Source: Dehalococcoidia bacterium
GTDB taxonomy: Bacteria > Chloroflexota > Dehalococcoidia > Dehalococcoidales > E44-bin46
Direction: 5' to 3'
DNA length: 9,522 nt
Assembly: GCA_020343755.1 (NCBI GenBank)
Contig: CP070810.1
Location: 344,239 to 353,760, forward strand
How positions within the stretch are numbered: position 1 is the first letter of the stretch; each line of letters starts with the position of its first letter. The notes below the pieces were generated by a model that saw only the letters and a program-made list of their open reading frames with translations, had not been told where the DNA came from and made no database searches. The position numbers and the translations under genes were made by a program. This document shows positions 1-6,616 of this stretch, piece by piece.

Positions 1-1
1 C

Positions 2-91
2 CTTTTCTTTAATGCCGATAGTAAAGGCATTAACCTGCTATATCGCAGAAAAGATGGTAACTACGGTCTCATTGAACCCGAGTTAGGCTAG
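2..91 (+). CDS. hpf: Ribosome hibernation promoting factor, long form, C-terminal end (partial)
   Basis: This open frame runs in from the left edge and ends at a TAG at 89-91. Its 29 residues include an F-F-N-A-D-S turn and then the block YRRKDGNYGLIEPE. That block is the hallmark end of the C-terminal dimerisation domain of long-type HPF (YvyD/sigma-54 modulation family), whose members typically finish with V-Y-R-R-x-D-G-x-Y-G-L-I. Long HPF joins two 70S ribosomes into inactive 100S dimers in starved cells; the N-terminal ribosome-binding domain would lie outside the window. The next gene starts 32 bp later on the same strand with no terminator visible between them, so the two may share a transcript. 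The call rests on a short segment, but the motif is distinctive. Confidence 0.78.
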   Translation, partial: LFFNADSKGINLLYRRKDGNYGLIEPELG

Positions 92-123
92 GAAATAAGT
101 GTGGTTTACTCCCGAGATAGCAA

Positions 124-636
124 ATGACAAGGGAGCTAAAATACATCATCTTTAATACCAATATGGGTTGGGTGGGGATATTGGGCTCAGCCAAAGGGCT
201 ACTGCGCACTACTCTACCCCAGCACTCAGCCCAAGAAGCCCATCAGCTGTTAGGCAACGGGGCAAACTATGCTATCTGGTCGCCTAATCTGTTTCATGGC
301 CTAATGGAACGCTTTAAGAGTTACTTCGGCGGTAATAAGATAGCTTTCCCCGATGAGCTTGACCTCTCAGAAGCCACCCCCTTTCAGCGCAAGGTATGGG
401 AAACAACCAGGCTTATCCCGTATGGTGAGACCAAGAGCTACACCTGGGTGGCTCAGCAGGTCGGTAAACCGCAGGCGGCGCGGGCGGTGGGGCAGGCTCT
501 AGCCAGAAACCGCCTACCTATTATCATCCCCTGCCACCGGGTGTTAACCATTAATGGCCAGTTCGGTGGCTTCACTGGCGGAGTGGAGATGAAAAGGCGT
601 CTTCTTTATCTGGAAGCCTCAGCCAGTGCCAATTAA
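124..636 (+). CDS. ogt: Methylated-DNA--[protein]-cysteine S-methyltransferase (Ogt/MGMT)
   Basis: This is a suicide DNA repair protein that moves the alkyl group from O6-alkylguanine (and O4-alkylthymine) to its own cysteine. The 170 residues match the family's usual 150-180. The acceptor is Cys137 in the motif IPCHRVL (135-141), followed by the G-G-F-x-G-G loop at 147-152 and the closing K-R-R-L-L-Y-L-E helix. The winged helix domain begins near residue 85 (TPFQRKVW); the recognition helix with the arginine finger is A-R-A-V-G at 119-123. The N-terminal third is the usual variable RNase H-like domain. The ATG at 124 is the natural start, because an in-frame TAG lies just before it at 118-120; only a weak purine stretch precedes it. 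It follows hpf by 32 bp and converges on radC with a gap of 23 bp. Confidence 0.92.
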   Translation: MTRELKYIIFNTNMGWVGILGSAKGLLRTTLPQHSAQEAHQLLGNGANYAIWSPNLFHGLMERFKSYFGGNKIAFPDELDLSEATPFQRKVWETTRLIPYGETKSYTWVAQQVGKPQAARAVGQALARNRLPIIIPCHRVLTINGQFGGFTGGVEMKRRLLYLEASASAN

Positions 637-659
637 AATATTATTTTATGTCAACTTTA

Positions 660-1439
660 TTAATAAAGCTTGGGGGGAGATAATTTGGCTCTATACAGTC
701 TTCGTTTACCCTCAGCAGTTCCTTTTACCTTCAAGTTTAAAAAGTCTAGTTCATATTCCTCAACCAGTTTTTCACTAGCGAAGCTAAAGTATCTATTGTT
801 ACCTATTACGATATGATCTAAAACCCTAATCCGCATAATACTTCCGGCGTAGACTAACTCTCTGGTGACCTCCTTGTCATGCTTGCTGGGCTCAGGGTTG
901 CCTGAAGGGTGGTTATGAACAAAAATCAGAGAGACAGCGTTATGTTTAATAGCACCTTCCATAACCTCACGAGGGGAGATAACGCCGCCATTTACTGTAC
1001 CTTCAAAGAGGTCAGCGGTGTCAATAATCTGATTTTGGCTATTTAGATAAATGACCTTGAATACCTCTTTCTTAAGGTCTCGCATTGAGTGGTAAAGATA
1101 ATCAAAGACCTCCTGAGAGGACTTATAAATCGTCTTGTCAATAATCTTGGCTTTGAGAAACTCCCTGGCTACTTCCTGCACCAGCTTGATACCAAAGGCA
1201 GAATGGGGACCAATGCCATGAATCTGCTGTAGCTCTTCGGGGGGAGCTTCCAGGACGCCTCTCAGGGTTTTGAATCGTCTAATAGCTTCCTTTGCTTGCT
1301 GTTTACAGTCCTTACGGGGGGTGCCCAAGCTTAAGAGCAATTCAACAATTTCATAGTCGTGAAAGCCAGCCAGACCCGACGTAATAAACTTTTCCCTCAG
1401 TCTTTTCCTATGTCCTGGTGAGATATCATTTGAAGGCAA
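660..1439 (-). CDS. radC: RadC family JAB1/MPN (JAMM) domain protein
   Basis: This protein has an N-terminal helix-hairpin-helix-like region (IHGIGPHSAFGIKL, 73-86) and a C-terminal JAMM metalloprotease-fold domain (about 105-222). The metal-site pattern is complete: Glu125 in KKEVF, then HNHPSGNPEPSKHD with His175, His177, Ser185 and Asp188. Despite its name, RadC's role in DNA repair is doubtful and its biochemical function is not settled. At 259 residues it is about 30 longer than many RadC proteins. The extra part is a basic tail after the usual YFSFA ending (residues 217-221). The start is a TTG, supported by AAGGGGGGA a few bases upstream; that ribosome binding site merges with the dnaE stop codon. 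The gap to dnaE is only 13 bp, so radC is probably co-transcribed and perhaps translationally coupled. Confidence 0.92.
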   Translation of the reverse strand: MPSNDISPGHRKRLREKFITSGLAGFHDYEIVELLLSLGTPRKDCKQQAKEAIRRFKTLRGVLEAPPEELQQIHGIGPHSAFGIKLVQEVAREFLKAKIIDKTIYKSSQEVFDYLYHSMRDLKKEVFKVIYLNSQNQIIDTADLFEGTVNGGVISPREVMEGAIKHNAVSLIFVHNHPSGNPEPSKHDKEVTRELVYAGSIMRIRVLDHIVIGNNRYFSFASEKLVEEYELDFLNLKVKGTAEGKRRLYRAKLSPPKLY

Positions 1440-1452
1440 TCTTATCCCCCCT

Positions 1453-4400
1453 TTAAGCGCTATTAGTTGACTCTACCCCTATCCCCTCCTCCCCTACCAG
1501 CTCTACTAGCCGCTGATGCAGCTCAGGACAATAATTGGCATACATATTGGACAGCTTGAGCTTGATAACCTTTTCCCCGCTAATTAGCCGCAGGTTTACC
1601 TCATCCTGCCCGGGGAAGCCTTCAAGGGTGTCAATTAATTTATGCAGATAGACTATGTCACTAGCCTCATCACCAGTCTGGGTGATGGTTAATATCAGCC
1701 GGTGACTTTTGACCGGTGCCTCTTCAGCCACTACCGGCGCCTCAGCAGGTTTAACCGTAGCCATATCTTCGACTTGGGCAACTTCAGGTTGGTAGCAGCG
1801 TACACTATCACACCTTAGCTGCACCCGGTCGTTCCTTAGTCTCACCTCGCCTTCAACTAATAGTATATTCCCTTCCTGCCACAGGTCTCTAGTATTGGCA
1901 TAGACCCTAGGCCAGACCATGACTTCGACTCTACCGTCAAGGTCTTCCAGAATGGCACTGGCGAAGGGAGTTCGTTCTCGGGTAAATAGGTGGCGAACCG
2001 AGGCCACCATCCCGGCAACTATCACCATCTGCCCTACCAGCTCGGCATCAATTTGACCACACAAGGTAATACTTGATGAAGCCATCCTGGCGGCAAATGA
2101 GCTAAAGGGGTGTTCAGAGAGGTATACCCCTATTAGTTGCTTCTCCCAGGCTAACTTCTCCTGAGTAGAGACCTCAGCAGCTGGTAGCTCAAGGCTAGGC
2201 ATGGGAACCGGAATTGCCTCACCCCACAGGTCAAACATGGTAGATTGTCCCGTCTCCCGAAGATACTGCTCCCGTTGAGCCAGAGATAGGATACGGTCAA
2301 TATTCTGGAGTAAAGCCCCGCGGCTACCCAGGCAATCCAGAGCTCCAGCCTTAATCAGGCTTTCCACAACCCGCTTGTTTACACCACGCAGGTCACAACG
2401 TCGGCACAGGTCCTCAATAGACTTGAAATCGCCCCCCTTATTGCGCTCGGCAACAATGGGCTCTATAGCCCCGAGTCCCACATTCTTAATGACGGTTAGC
2501 CCGAAACGGATGGCTGGGGTATTGCCTTGGCTATCCCTTTCTATAGAAAAGCTAGCTTGACTACGGTTTATATCAGGCGGTAGCACTGGAATGCTGAGGC
2601 GACGGCATTCGGCAACCGCACTGGCCACCTTCTCCAACTGGCCGGCATTAGTGATGAGGAAAGCAGTAATATATCCTGCCGGGTAATTCGCCTTAAGATA
2701 GGCGGTTTGATAAGCAATAAGGGCATAGCTAACCGAGTGAGCCTTATTGAAGGCGTAGCCGGCAAAGGGCTCAATAAGGGCAAAGACCTCAGAGGCTACC
2801 TCAGCTGAGAACCCATTCTTCTTAGCCCCAGCAATGAAGCTACGCCGCTCTTTCCTCATGACTTCAGGAATCTTCTTACCCATTGCCTTGCGGAAGATAT
2901 CAGCTTGCCCCAAGCTATAGCCAGCAAGAGTCTGAACAATAAACAGTACCTGCTCTTGATATACAATCACCCCATAGGTTTCTTCAAGGATACTAACTAA
3001 GGCAGGATGGGGATAACGGATAGGCTCAATACCATGCTTGGCTTTAATAAAAGTGGGAATGTGCTCCATAGGTCCGGGACGATATAGGGCTATCATAGCT
3101 GCAATATCACTGAAGGTAGTTGGTTTGAGCTCCTTGATGTAGCGGCGCATGCCAGCTCCCTCCAATTGAAACACGCCGGCAGTTTCCCCTGAGGACAGCA
3201 GGTCAAAGGTTTTGACATCATCCATCGGGATATTGCTCAAGTCAATATCAATGCCACGGTTTTGGTAAATAATCTCCCTTGCCCTACCTAAGATAGTAAG
3301 GTTAGCCAGACCAAGGAAATCCAATTTCAAAAGTCCAATCCGGGCAATATCTTCCATAGTGAACTGGGTCATAACCGATTCCTGACCATTACCCTTGCTT
3401 ACCCTTTGTAGCGGGACATATCTAGTGAGGGGCTCTTTGGATATAACAACCCCGGCAGCATGAGTGCTGGCATGACGAGCAATACCCTCTACCCTCCTAG
3501 CTGAATCAATCAGCTTCTGAACTATGGAATCGTCATGGTAAATACTTCTCAGCTCACTATTCTCATCCAAGGCTCTTTGCAGGGTCATACCCGGGGCAAA
3601 GGGGACAAGCCTAGCCACACGGTCGACATCACTATAGGACATACCTAACGCTCGACCTACATCCCTGAGGGCGGCTCTAGCCCCTAATGTGCCGAAGGTA
3701 ATAATCTGAGCTACGTGGTCTTGTCCGTATTTCTGCGATACATAGGCGATGACCTCGTCACGGCGGTCATCCTCAAAATCTAAATCTATATCTGGCATCT
3801 CCTGGCGCTCCAGGTTAAGGAAGCGCTCGAAGACCAGCTTATGGGCAATAGGGTCAACACCGGTAATACCCAAACAGTGAAGGGCAATACTGGCGGCGGC
3901 ACTACCTCTAACCCCAAACAGGATGTCGTGCTTCTTGGCAAAGGAGATGATGTCCCAAACGACGAGTAAGTAATTGGCGAATTGGGTCTTCTCTATTACC
4001 TCTAACTCATAGTCAAGCCGCTGCTTTATCTCCGGGGTGGGCTGGGGGTAGTATTGTGGCAGCCCTTGATAACAGAGGTCAGCCAGAAACCGGTCAGCAG
4101 TTTTCCCTTCGGGTAGCTCTATCTCAGGGAGGTGAAGGCGACCAAACTCAAGCTTTAGGTTACACTTTTCAGCAATGCGCTCAGTGTTCTCCAATGCCTG
4201 AGGGATGTCTTGGTAAAGCTCCGCCATTTCCTGCGGACTCCTAAGGTAGAAGAAGTCGCCTGCCATCTTTACTCTCTTCTCGTCATAGATAGAAGAGTTG
4301 GTTCCGATACATAGCAAGAGGTCATGGGCTGAAGCATCCTCCTGGTTAACATAGTGGACATCATTAGTGGCTACTAGTGGAATACCTAACTCACCGCTCA

Positions 4401-4962
4401 TAGGAATGAGCGCCAGGTTTATTTGCTCCAGCTCAGGAATGGGATGTCTTTGTATTTCCAGATAGAAATCGCTGAATGTTTGCTGATACCACAAGACAGC
4501 CTGTTTTGCCTCCTGAAGACGCCCTTCTAGAACCAGGCGAGGCACTTCACCACTGGTACAGCCAGAGAGAGCAATAAGACCTTGGTGATGTTGCTTAAGG
4601 AGTTCTTTATCTACCCTTGGCTTGTAATAGAAACCCTCAAGGTTGGCTTTGGTGACGAGCTGAATTAGGTTGCGGTAACCAGTCTGGTTTCTGGCTAGTA
4701 GAATAAGGTGGTAGTTATTCTTATCACTGGGGTCGCGACTAAAGCGACTATTTTGAGCTACATAAAACTCGCAGCCGATAATGGGCTTTATGCCTGCCGC
4801 TTTGGCTGCCAGGTAGAACTCGGTGGCACCATACATAACACCGTGGTCAGTTATCGCCAGGCTGTCCATCCCTAGCTCTTTGGCTCGTGCCACCAGTTGG
4901 GGAATGCGACACATGCCATCAAGTAGGCTATACTCAGTATGAACATGGAGATGAGTGAACAT
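1453..4962 (-). CDS. dnaE: DNA polymerase III subunit alpha (DnaE1 type)
   Basis: This is the replicative polymerase, 1169 residues, a normal DnaE length (E. coli 1160). Domains in order: an N-terminal PHP domain (HLHVH at 4-8, TDHG 39-41, CEF 64-66, TNDVH 199-203); a C-family polymerase core with catalytic aspartates in PDIDLDF (Asp391, Asp393) and LKLDFLGL (Asp548); the finger motif around RPGPMEHIP (628-636); AFNKAHSVSYA (737-747); a tandem helix-hairpin-helix region near 855-880; a clamp-binding peptide QSTMF (906-910); an OB fold (about 978-1055); an acidic Ala/Pro/Glu linker (1060-1085); and a C-terminal domain likely to contact tau. There is no PolC-style exonuclease insertion. The PHP histidines and acids look intact, unlike the worn-out E. 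coli version. The ATG start lies about 22 nt from the predicted transcription start. No frameshift is seen. Confidence 0.98.
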   Translation of the reverse strand: MFTHLHVHTEYSLLDGMCRIPQLVARAKELGMDSLAITDHGVMYGATEFYLAAKAAGIKPIIGCEFYVAQNSRFSRDPSDKNNYHLILLARNQTGYRNLIQLVTKANLEGFYYKPRVDKELLKQHHQGLIALSGCTSGEVPRLVLEGRLQEAKQAVLWYQQTFSDFYLEIQRHPIPELEQINLALIPMSGELGIPLVATNDVHYVNQEDASAHDLLLCIGTNSSIYDEKRVKMAGDFFYLRSPQEMAELYQDIPQALENTERIAEKCNLKLEFGRLHLPEIELPEGKTADRFLADLCYQGLPQYYPQPTPEIKQRLDYELEVIEKTQFANYLLVVWDIISFAKKHDILFGVRGSAAASIALHCLGITGVDPIAHKLVFERFLNLERQEMPDIDLDFEDDRRDEVIAYVSQKYGQDHVAQIITFGTLGARAALRDVGRALGMSYSDVDRVARLVPFAPGMTLQRALDENSELRSIYHDDSIVQKLIDSARRVEGIARHASTHAAGVVISKEPLTRYVPLQRVSKGNGQESVMTQFTMEDIARIGLLKLDFLGLANLTILGRAREIIYQNRGIDIDLSNIPMDDVKTFDLLSSGETAGVFQLEGAGMRRYIKELKPTTFSDIAAMIALYRPGPMEHIPTFIKAKHGIEPIRYPHPALVSILEETYGVIVYQEQVLFIVQTLAGYSLGQADIFRKAMGKKIPEVMRKERRSFIAGAKKNGFSAEVASEVFALIEPFAGYAFNKAHSVSYALIAYQTAYLKANYPAGYITAFLITNAGQLEKVASAVAECRRLSIPVLPPDINRSQASFSIERDSQGNTPAIRFGLTVIKNVGLGAIEPIVAERNKGGDFKSIEDLCRRCDLRGVNKRVVESLIKAGALDCLGSRGALLQNIDRILSLAQREQYLRETGQSTMFDLWGEAIPVPMPSLELPAAEVSTQEKLAWEKQLIGVYLSEHPFSSFAARMASSSITLCGQIDAELVGQMVIVAGMVASVRHLFTRERTPFASAILEDLDGRVEVMVWPRVYANTRDLWQEGNILLVEGEVRLRNDRVQLRCDSVRCYQPEVAQVEDMATVKPAEAPVVAEEAPVKSHRLILTITQTGDEASDIVYLHKLIDTLEGFPGQDEVNLRLISGEKVIKLKLSNMYANYCPELHQRLVELVGEEGIGVESTNSA

Positions 4963-4982
4963 AGCAACTTCTATCCCCGGCG

Positions 4983-5011
4983 TTGGCTTAATTATAGCAC
5001 AGGGATATAAT
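4983..5011 (+). promoter_or_regulatory. Predicted promoter for the Lit-like membrane protein gene
   Basis: TTGGCT at 4983-4988 (four of six bases match TTGACA) is separated by exactly 17 bp from a perfect TATAAT at 5006-5011. Transcription would start near 5018, leaving about 58 nt of leader before the TTG start codon. The minus-strand dnaE -10 element falls within this spacer, so RNA polymerase could not occupy both promoters at once. Confidence 0.5.
4991..4999 (-). promoter_or_regulatory. dnaE promoter, extended -10 element
   Basis: Read on the minus strand, this is TGC followed by TATAAT, a perfect -10 hexamer (4991-4996) with the TGn extension. No good -35 hexamer lies 17 bp upstream (GAGCTT), as is common for extended -10 promoters. 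Transcription would begin near 4984, giving a dnaE leader of about 22 nt. The element sits inside the spacer of the opposing promoter at 4983-5011. Confidence 0.55.
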
Positions 5012-5075
5012 AAAAGCTCTATCTTTTTAACAATTTAGAGGGTAAAATAATCTAAGTATTAGGGGTGAGATAAGA

Positions 5076-5810
5076 TTGAGGGTTCTTGGTATTGTAGCTA
5101 AAGTACTATTCATGGTCTGCCTGCCCATCCTGCTGGTGACGGCTACCATTGCCTTCGAGTTCAACAGCCTCTGGCTGTATAGAAACGGCTTTGAAAAATA
5201 CAATGTCAGCCAGGTTACTGGCTTATCTGAAGCTGAGCTAGAGAAGGCTGCCACAGGACTAATTAGCTATTTTAACTCAGATGAGGAGTATATTAGCATA
5301 ACTGTGGTCAAGGATGGCAAGCCATTTGAGCTGTTTAATCAGCAAGAGGTAGCCCACCTCAAGGATGTTAAGGGACTGGTTCGGCTAGATTACCACCTTT
5401 TACTGGGGACGGCGATTTATGTCGGGGCTTATGCCGGAATTTGCCTCTTCTGGCGAAGGAAGAGATACTGGCAACGGCTGGCGTGGGCAGTAGTTGGCGG
5501 TAGCAGCATTACCTTAGGCATGATGCTAGCTCTAGGCATAGGGTCAATGTTGCTGGACTTCGGACAGCTATTTACCCAATTTCACTTCCTCGCCTTCACC
5601 AACGAGCTATGGATGCTTGACCCAACCAAAGACTACCTGATAATACTCTTCCCCGAGGGCTTTTGGTATGATGCCGCTATGCTCTTTGCCAAAATCACCA
5701 TTGGGGTGGCAGTAACTCTGGGCGGGTTGGCTGGAAGATACTTGTGGACTAGAAGAGGTTTACGTAGCAAATGTGGGCAAAGCGAAACGAAGCCTTTTAG
5801 CCGTTGTTAG
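5076..5810 (+). CDS. DUF1461/TIGR01906 integral membrane protein, Lit-like (lipoprotein intramolecular transacylase family)
   Basis: The protein has 244 residues and four predicted membrane helices (about 5-27, 105-126, 135-160, 198-223). Positive clusters at 127-134 (RRKRYWQR) and 225-230 put both ends inside. Two outside loops carry the conserved family blocks: FEKYNVSQVTGLSEAEL (39-55), EVAHLKDVKGL (91-101), FHFLAFTNELWMLDP (169-183) and LFPEGFWYDAAM (191-202). The family includes Lit of Enterococcus and Bacillus cereus, which moves an acyl chain from the lipid to the N-terminal cysteine of lipoproteins, making the lyso form. The two histidines reported as essential there seem to correspond to His94 and His170. 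Activity in this organism is inferred; many relatives are only called membrane proteins. The TTG start follows AGGGGTGAG with good spacing. It is transcribed away from dnaE. Confidence 0.85.
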   Translation: MRVLGIVAKVLFMVCLPILLVTATIAFEFNSLWLYRNGFEKYNVSQVTGLSEAELEKAATGLISYFNSDEEYISITVVKDGKPFELFNQQEVAHLKDVKGLVRLDYHLLLGTAIYVGAYAGICLFWRRKRYWQRLAWAVVGGSSITLGMMLALGIGSMLLDFGQLFTQFHFLAFTNELWMLDPTKDYLIILFPEGFWYDAAMLFAKITIGVAVTLGGLAGRYLWTRRGLRSKCGQSETKPFSRC

Positions 5811-5923
5811 GTGAAGTTACCTGTAACCGCTGGTTGCCTATTTTATGCTCCTCACTGCCTCCACATCTTCAGAAACTTAAACAAGGGAATGATACACTGA
5901 TTCCGCTGATTTAGCCCTGTAAC

Positions 5924-6214
5924 TCACGTACCAGGAGCAGCCTTCGATATGGTGAACCTTCCGCCTTGGGGTGTTTCCTCATAATCGACAACCATTCCCT
6001 CCAGCGCTTGGGCTATTTCGGGGTCAAGTAGTAATATCTTTACTCCCTCGCTTTCTACTGCTTGGTCGCCTTCTTTTTCTTTGTCCAATACCATCTCTAT
6101 CCGATTTGGTATCGAAGGGGAGGGGATAAGTCTAACACCTACTTCAGGATCTGTCGTCGCAGCTTGCAAATCTCCCCTCAGTTTCTCTGCTGCTCGCTCT
6201 GTCACTGTTAGCAT
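5924..6214 (-). CDS. HesB/IscA-fold protein lacking all cysteines
   Basis: The 96 residues follow the A-type Fe-S carrier pattern: MLTVTERAAEKLRG at the start, a strand VGVRLIP (25-31), EGVKILLLDPEIAQALEGM (56-74) and a VDYEE/GGRFTIS end (76-90), where IscA proteins have the conserved D-Y-x-x-x-x-x-x-G-F-x-x-x-N segment. The cysteines that hold the cluster in IscA (one in the first glycine-rich loop, two in the C-terminal CGC) are all absent; the first loop reads PSPSIPNR and the tail is only KAAPGT. It therefore cannot act as an IscA-type carrier with the usual ligands and may be structural or regulatory. The ATG has a strong AAAGGAGG site five bases upstream. It lies 14 bp after the cold-shock gene and is surely in the same operon. 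Confidence 0.75.
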   Translation of the reverse strand: MLTVTERAAEKLRGDLQAATTDPEVGVRLIPSPSIPNRIEMVLDKEKEGDQAVESEGVKILLLDPEIAQALEGMVVDYEETPQGGRFTISKAAPGT

Positions 6215-6228
6215 GTTGCCTCCTTTGT

Positions 6229-6432
6229 TCAGGCTCTGACAACCCTTACATTCACTGCTCGAGGCCCCCTATAGCCTTTCTCCAAGTCAAACTCCACGCT
6301 GTCGCCCTCTTCCAAGGTATCAAAATTCATGCCCTCCAAAGCGGAGCGGTGGAAGAAGACTTCAGTTCCATCTTCAGCACTGATGAACCCGAATCCCCTT
6401 CCCCGGATAAGCCTCTTTATCTTCCCTTTCAA
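6229..6432 (-). CDS. Cold-shock domain protein (CspA family)
   Basis: This is a 67-residue single cold-shock domain, the usual size, that binds single-stranded RNA and DNA and acts as an RNA chaperone. RNP1 is GRGFGFI (11-17, with Arg where Lys is common) and RNP2 is VFFHRSA (25-31). The N-terminal KGKIKRL replaces the usual MxxGTVKWF, so the conserved Trp is missing, a variant seen in several bacterial lineages. The start is a TTG chosen because a ten-base perfect match to the 16S rRNA tail, AAGGAGGTGA (6437-6446), ends four bases before it; a GTG nine bases upstream overlaps that site and is less likely. It is the first gene of a two-gene operon with the HesB-like gene, driven by a strong promoter and a long structured leader. 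Confidence 0.93.
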   Translation of the reverse strand: MKGKIKRLIRGRGFGFISAEDGTEVFFHRSALEGMNFDTLEEGDSVEFDLEKGYRGPRAVNVRVVRA

Positions 6433-6436
6433 GCCT

Positions 6437-6446
6437 TCACCTCCTT
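6437..6446 (-). promoter_or_regulatory. Exceptionally strong ribosome binding site deciding the TTG start of the cold-shock gene
   Basis: The minus strand reads AAGGAGGTGA, complementary over ten bases to the usual 3' end of bacterial 16S rRNA, with four bases to the TTG. It argues for the TTG at 6430-6432 rather than the in-frame GTG that overlaps it. Part of it (GAGG) could pair with CCTC in the nearby hairpin, so its access may be regulated. Confidence 0.75.
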
Positions 6447-6455
6447 ATTAAATAG

Positions 6456-6491
6456 AATCCCACAAAGCCTTTATCAGAGGCTTGCGGGATT
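6456..6491 (-). promoter_or_regulatory. Leader hairpin just upstream of the cold-shock ribosome binding site
   Basis: In the minus-strand RNA the 5' arm AATCCCGCAAGCCT pairs with AGGCTTTGTGGGATT through one G-U pair and one bulged U, leaving the seven-base loop CTGATAA. That makes about 14 pairs. The opposite-strand RNA would carry an A-C mismatch at the G-U position, so the pairing favours the minus strand. It ends nine bases before the AAGGAGGTGA site and is followed by a short U-rich stretch, so it could act as a standby structure, a temperature-sensitive element or an attenuator. The role is inferred. Confidence 0.5.
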
Positions 6492-6526
6492 ACCTTCCTC
6501 TAAATAAACGACTTTTGCTTTTAACA

Positions 6527-6549
6527 GAAGGGCAATTACTTTTCCCTTC
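6527..6549 (-). promoter_or_regulatory. Small hairpin at the 5' end of the cold-shock mRNA leader
   Basis: GAAGGG and CCCTTC pair over six bases around an 11-base loop, right at the predicted transcription start (about 6549-6551). Such 5'-end stems often protect mRNA from decay. The stem is short, so this is tentative. Confidence 0.33.
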
Positions 6550-6556
6550 GTACACA

Positions 6557-6585
6557 ATTCTAGCTGACAAAGCATGCTGTGTCAA
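6557..6585 (-). promoter_or_regulatory. Sigma-70-type promoter of the csp-hesB operon
   Basis: The minus strand has a perfect TTGACA (6580-6585), a 17-bp spacer and TAGAAT (6557-6562, five of six matches). Transcription would start near 6549-6551, giving a leader of about 115-120 nt before the TTG start, in keeping with the long leaders of cold-shock genes. It is the best-matching promoter in the window. Confidence 0.78.
6565..6584. promoter_or_regulatory. Near-perfect 20-bp palindrome inside the csp promoter, candidate operator
   Basis: The arms TGACA and TGTCA flank a central GCATGC; nine of the ten symmetric base pairs match. It overlaps five bases of the -35 hexamer and the spacer, where a dimeric repressor would block RNA polymerase. 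No regulator gene lies beside it. Part of the symmetry comes from the -35 hexamer itself, so chance cannot be ruled out. Confidence 0.42.
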
Positions 6586-6616
6586 GTACAAGATAGGGAA
6601 AACTATTCACCAACTG

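Noticed and set aside
655..668. Perfect AT-rich palindrome CTTTATTAATAAAG between ogt and radC as a terminator
   Set aside because: It is made almost only of A-T pairs with no loop room and overlaps the radC stop codon; too weak to call a terminator.
2375..2783. Short open frames on both strands within dnaE
   Set aside because: They lie in other frames of a continuous, well-conserved polymerase coding region, have no ribosome binding site and resemble no protein.
4056..4244. 62-codon plus-strand frame inside dnaE
   Set aside because: It is antisense to conserved dnaE sequence and shows no protein-like features of its own.
5816..5902. Hairpins GTTAC/GTAAC and GGAAT/ATTCC in the convergent gap after the Lit-like gene
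   Set aside because: Stems are only five pairs, without T-tracts, so a terminator is not supported.
6456..6491. Possible cyclic-di-GMP (GEMM) riboswitch
   Set aside because: CACAAAGCC and GGGATTACC on the plus strand loosely recall GEMM, but the tetraloop-receptor and the rest of the consensus are missing and no plus-strand gene follows.
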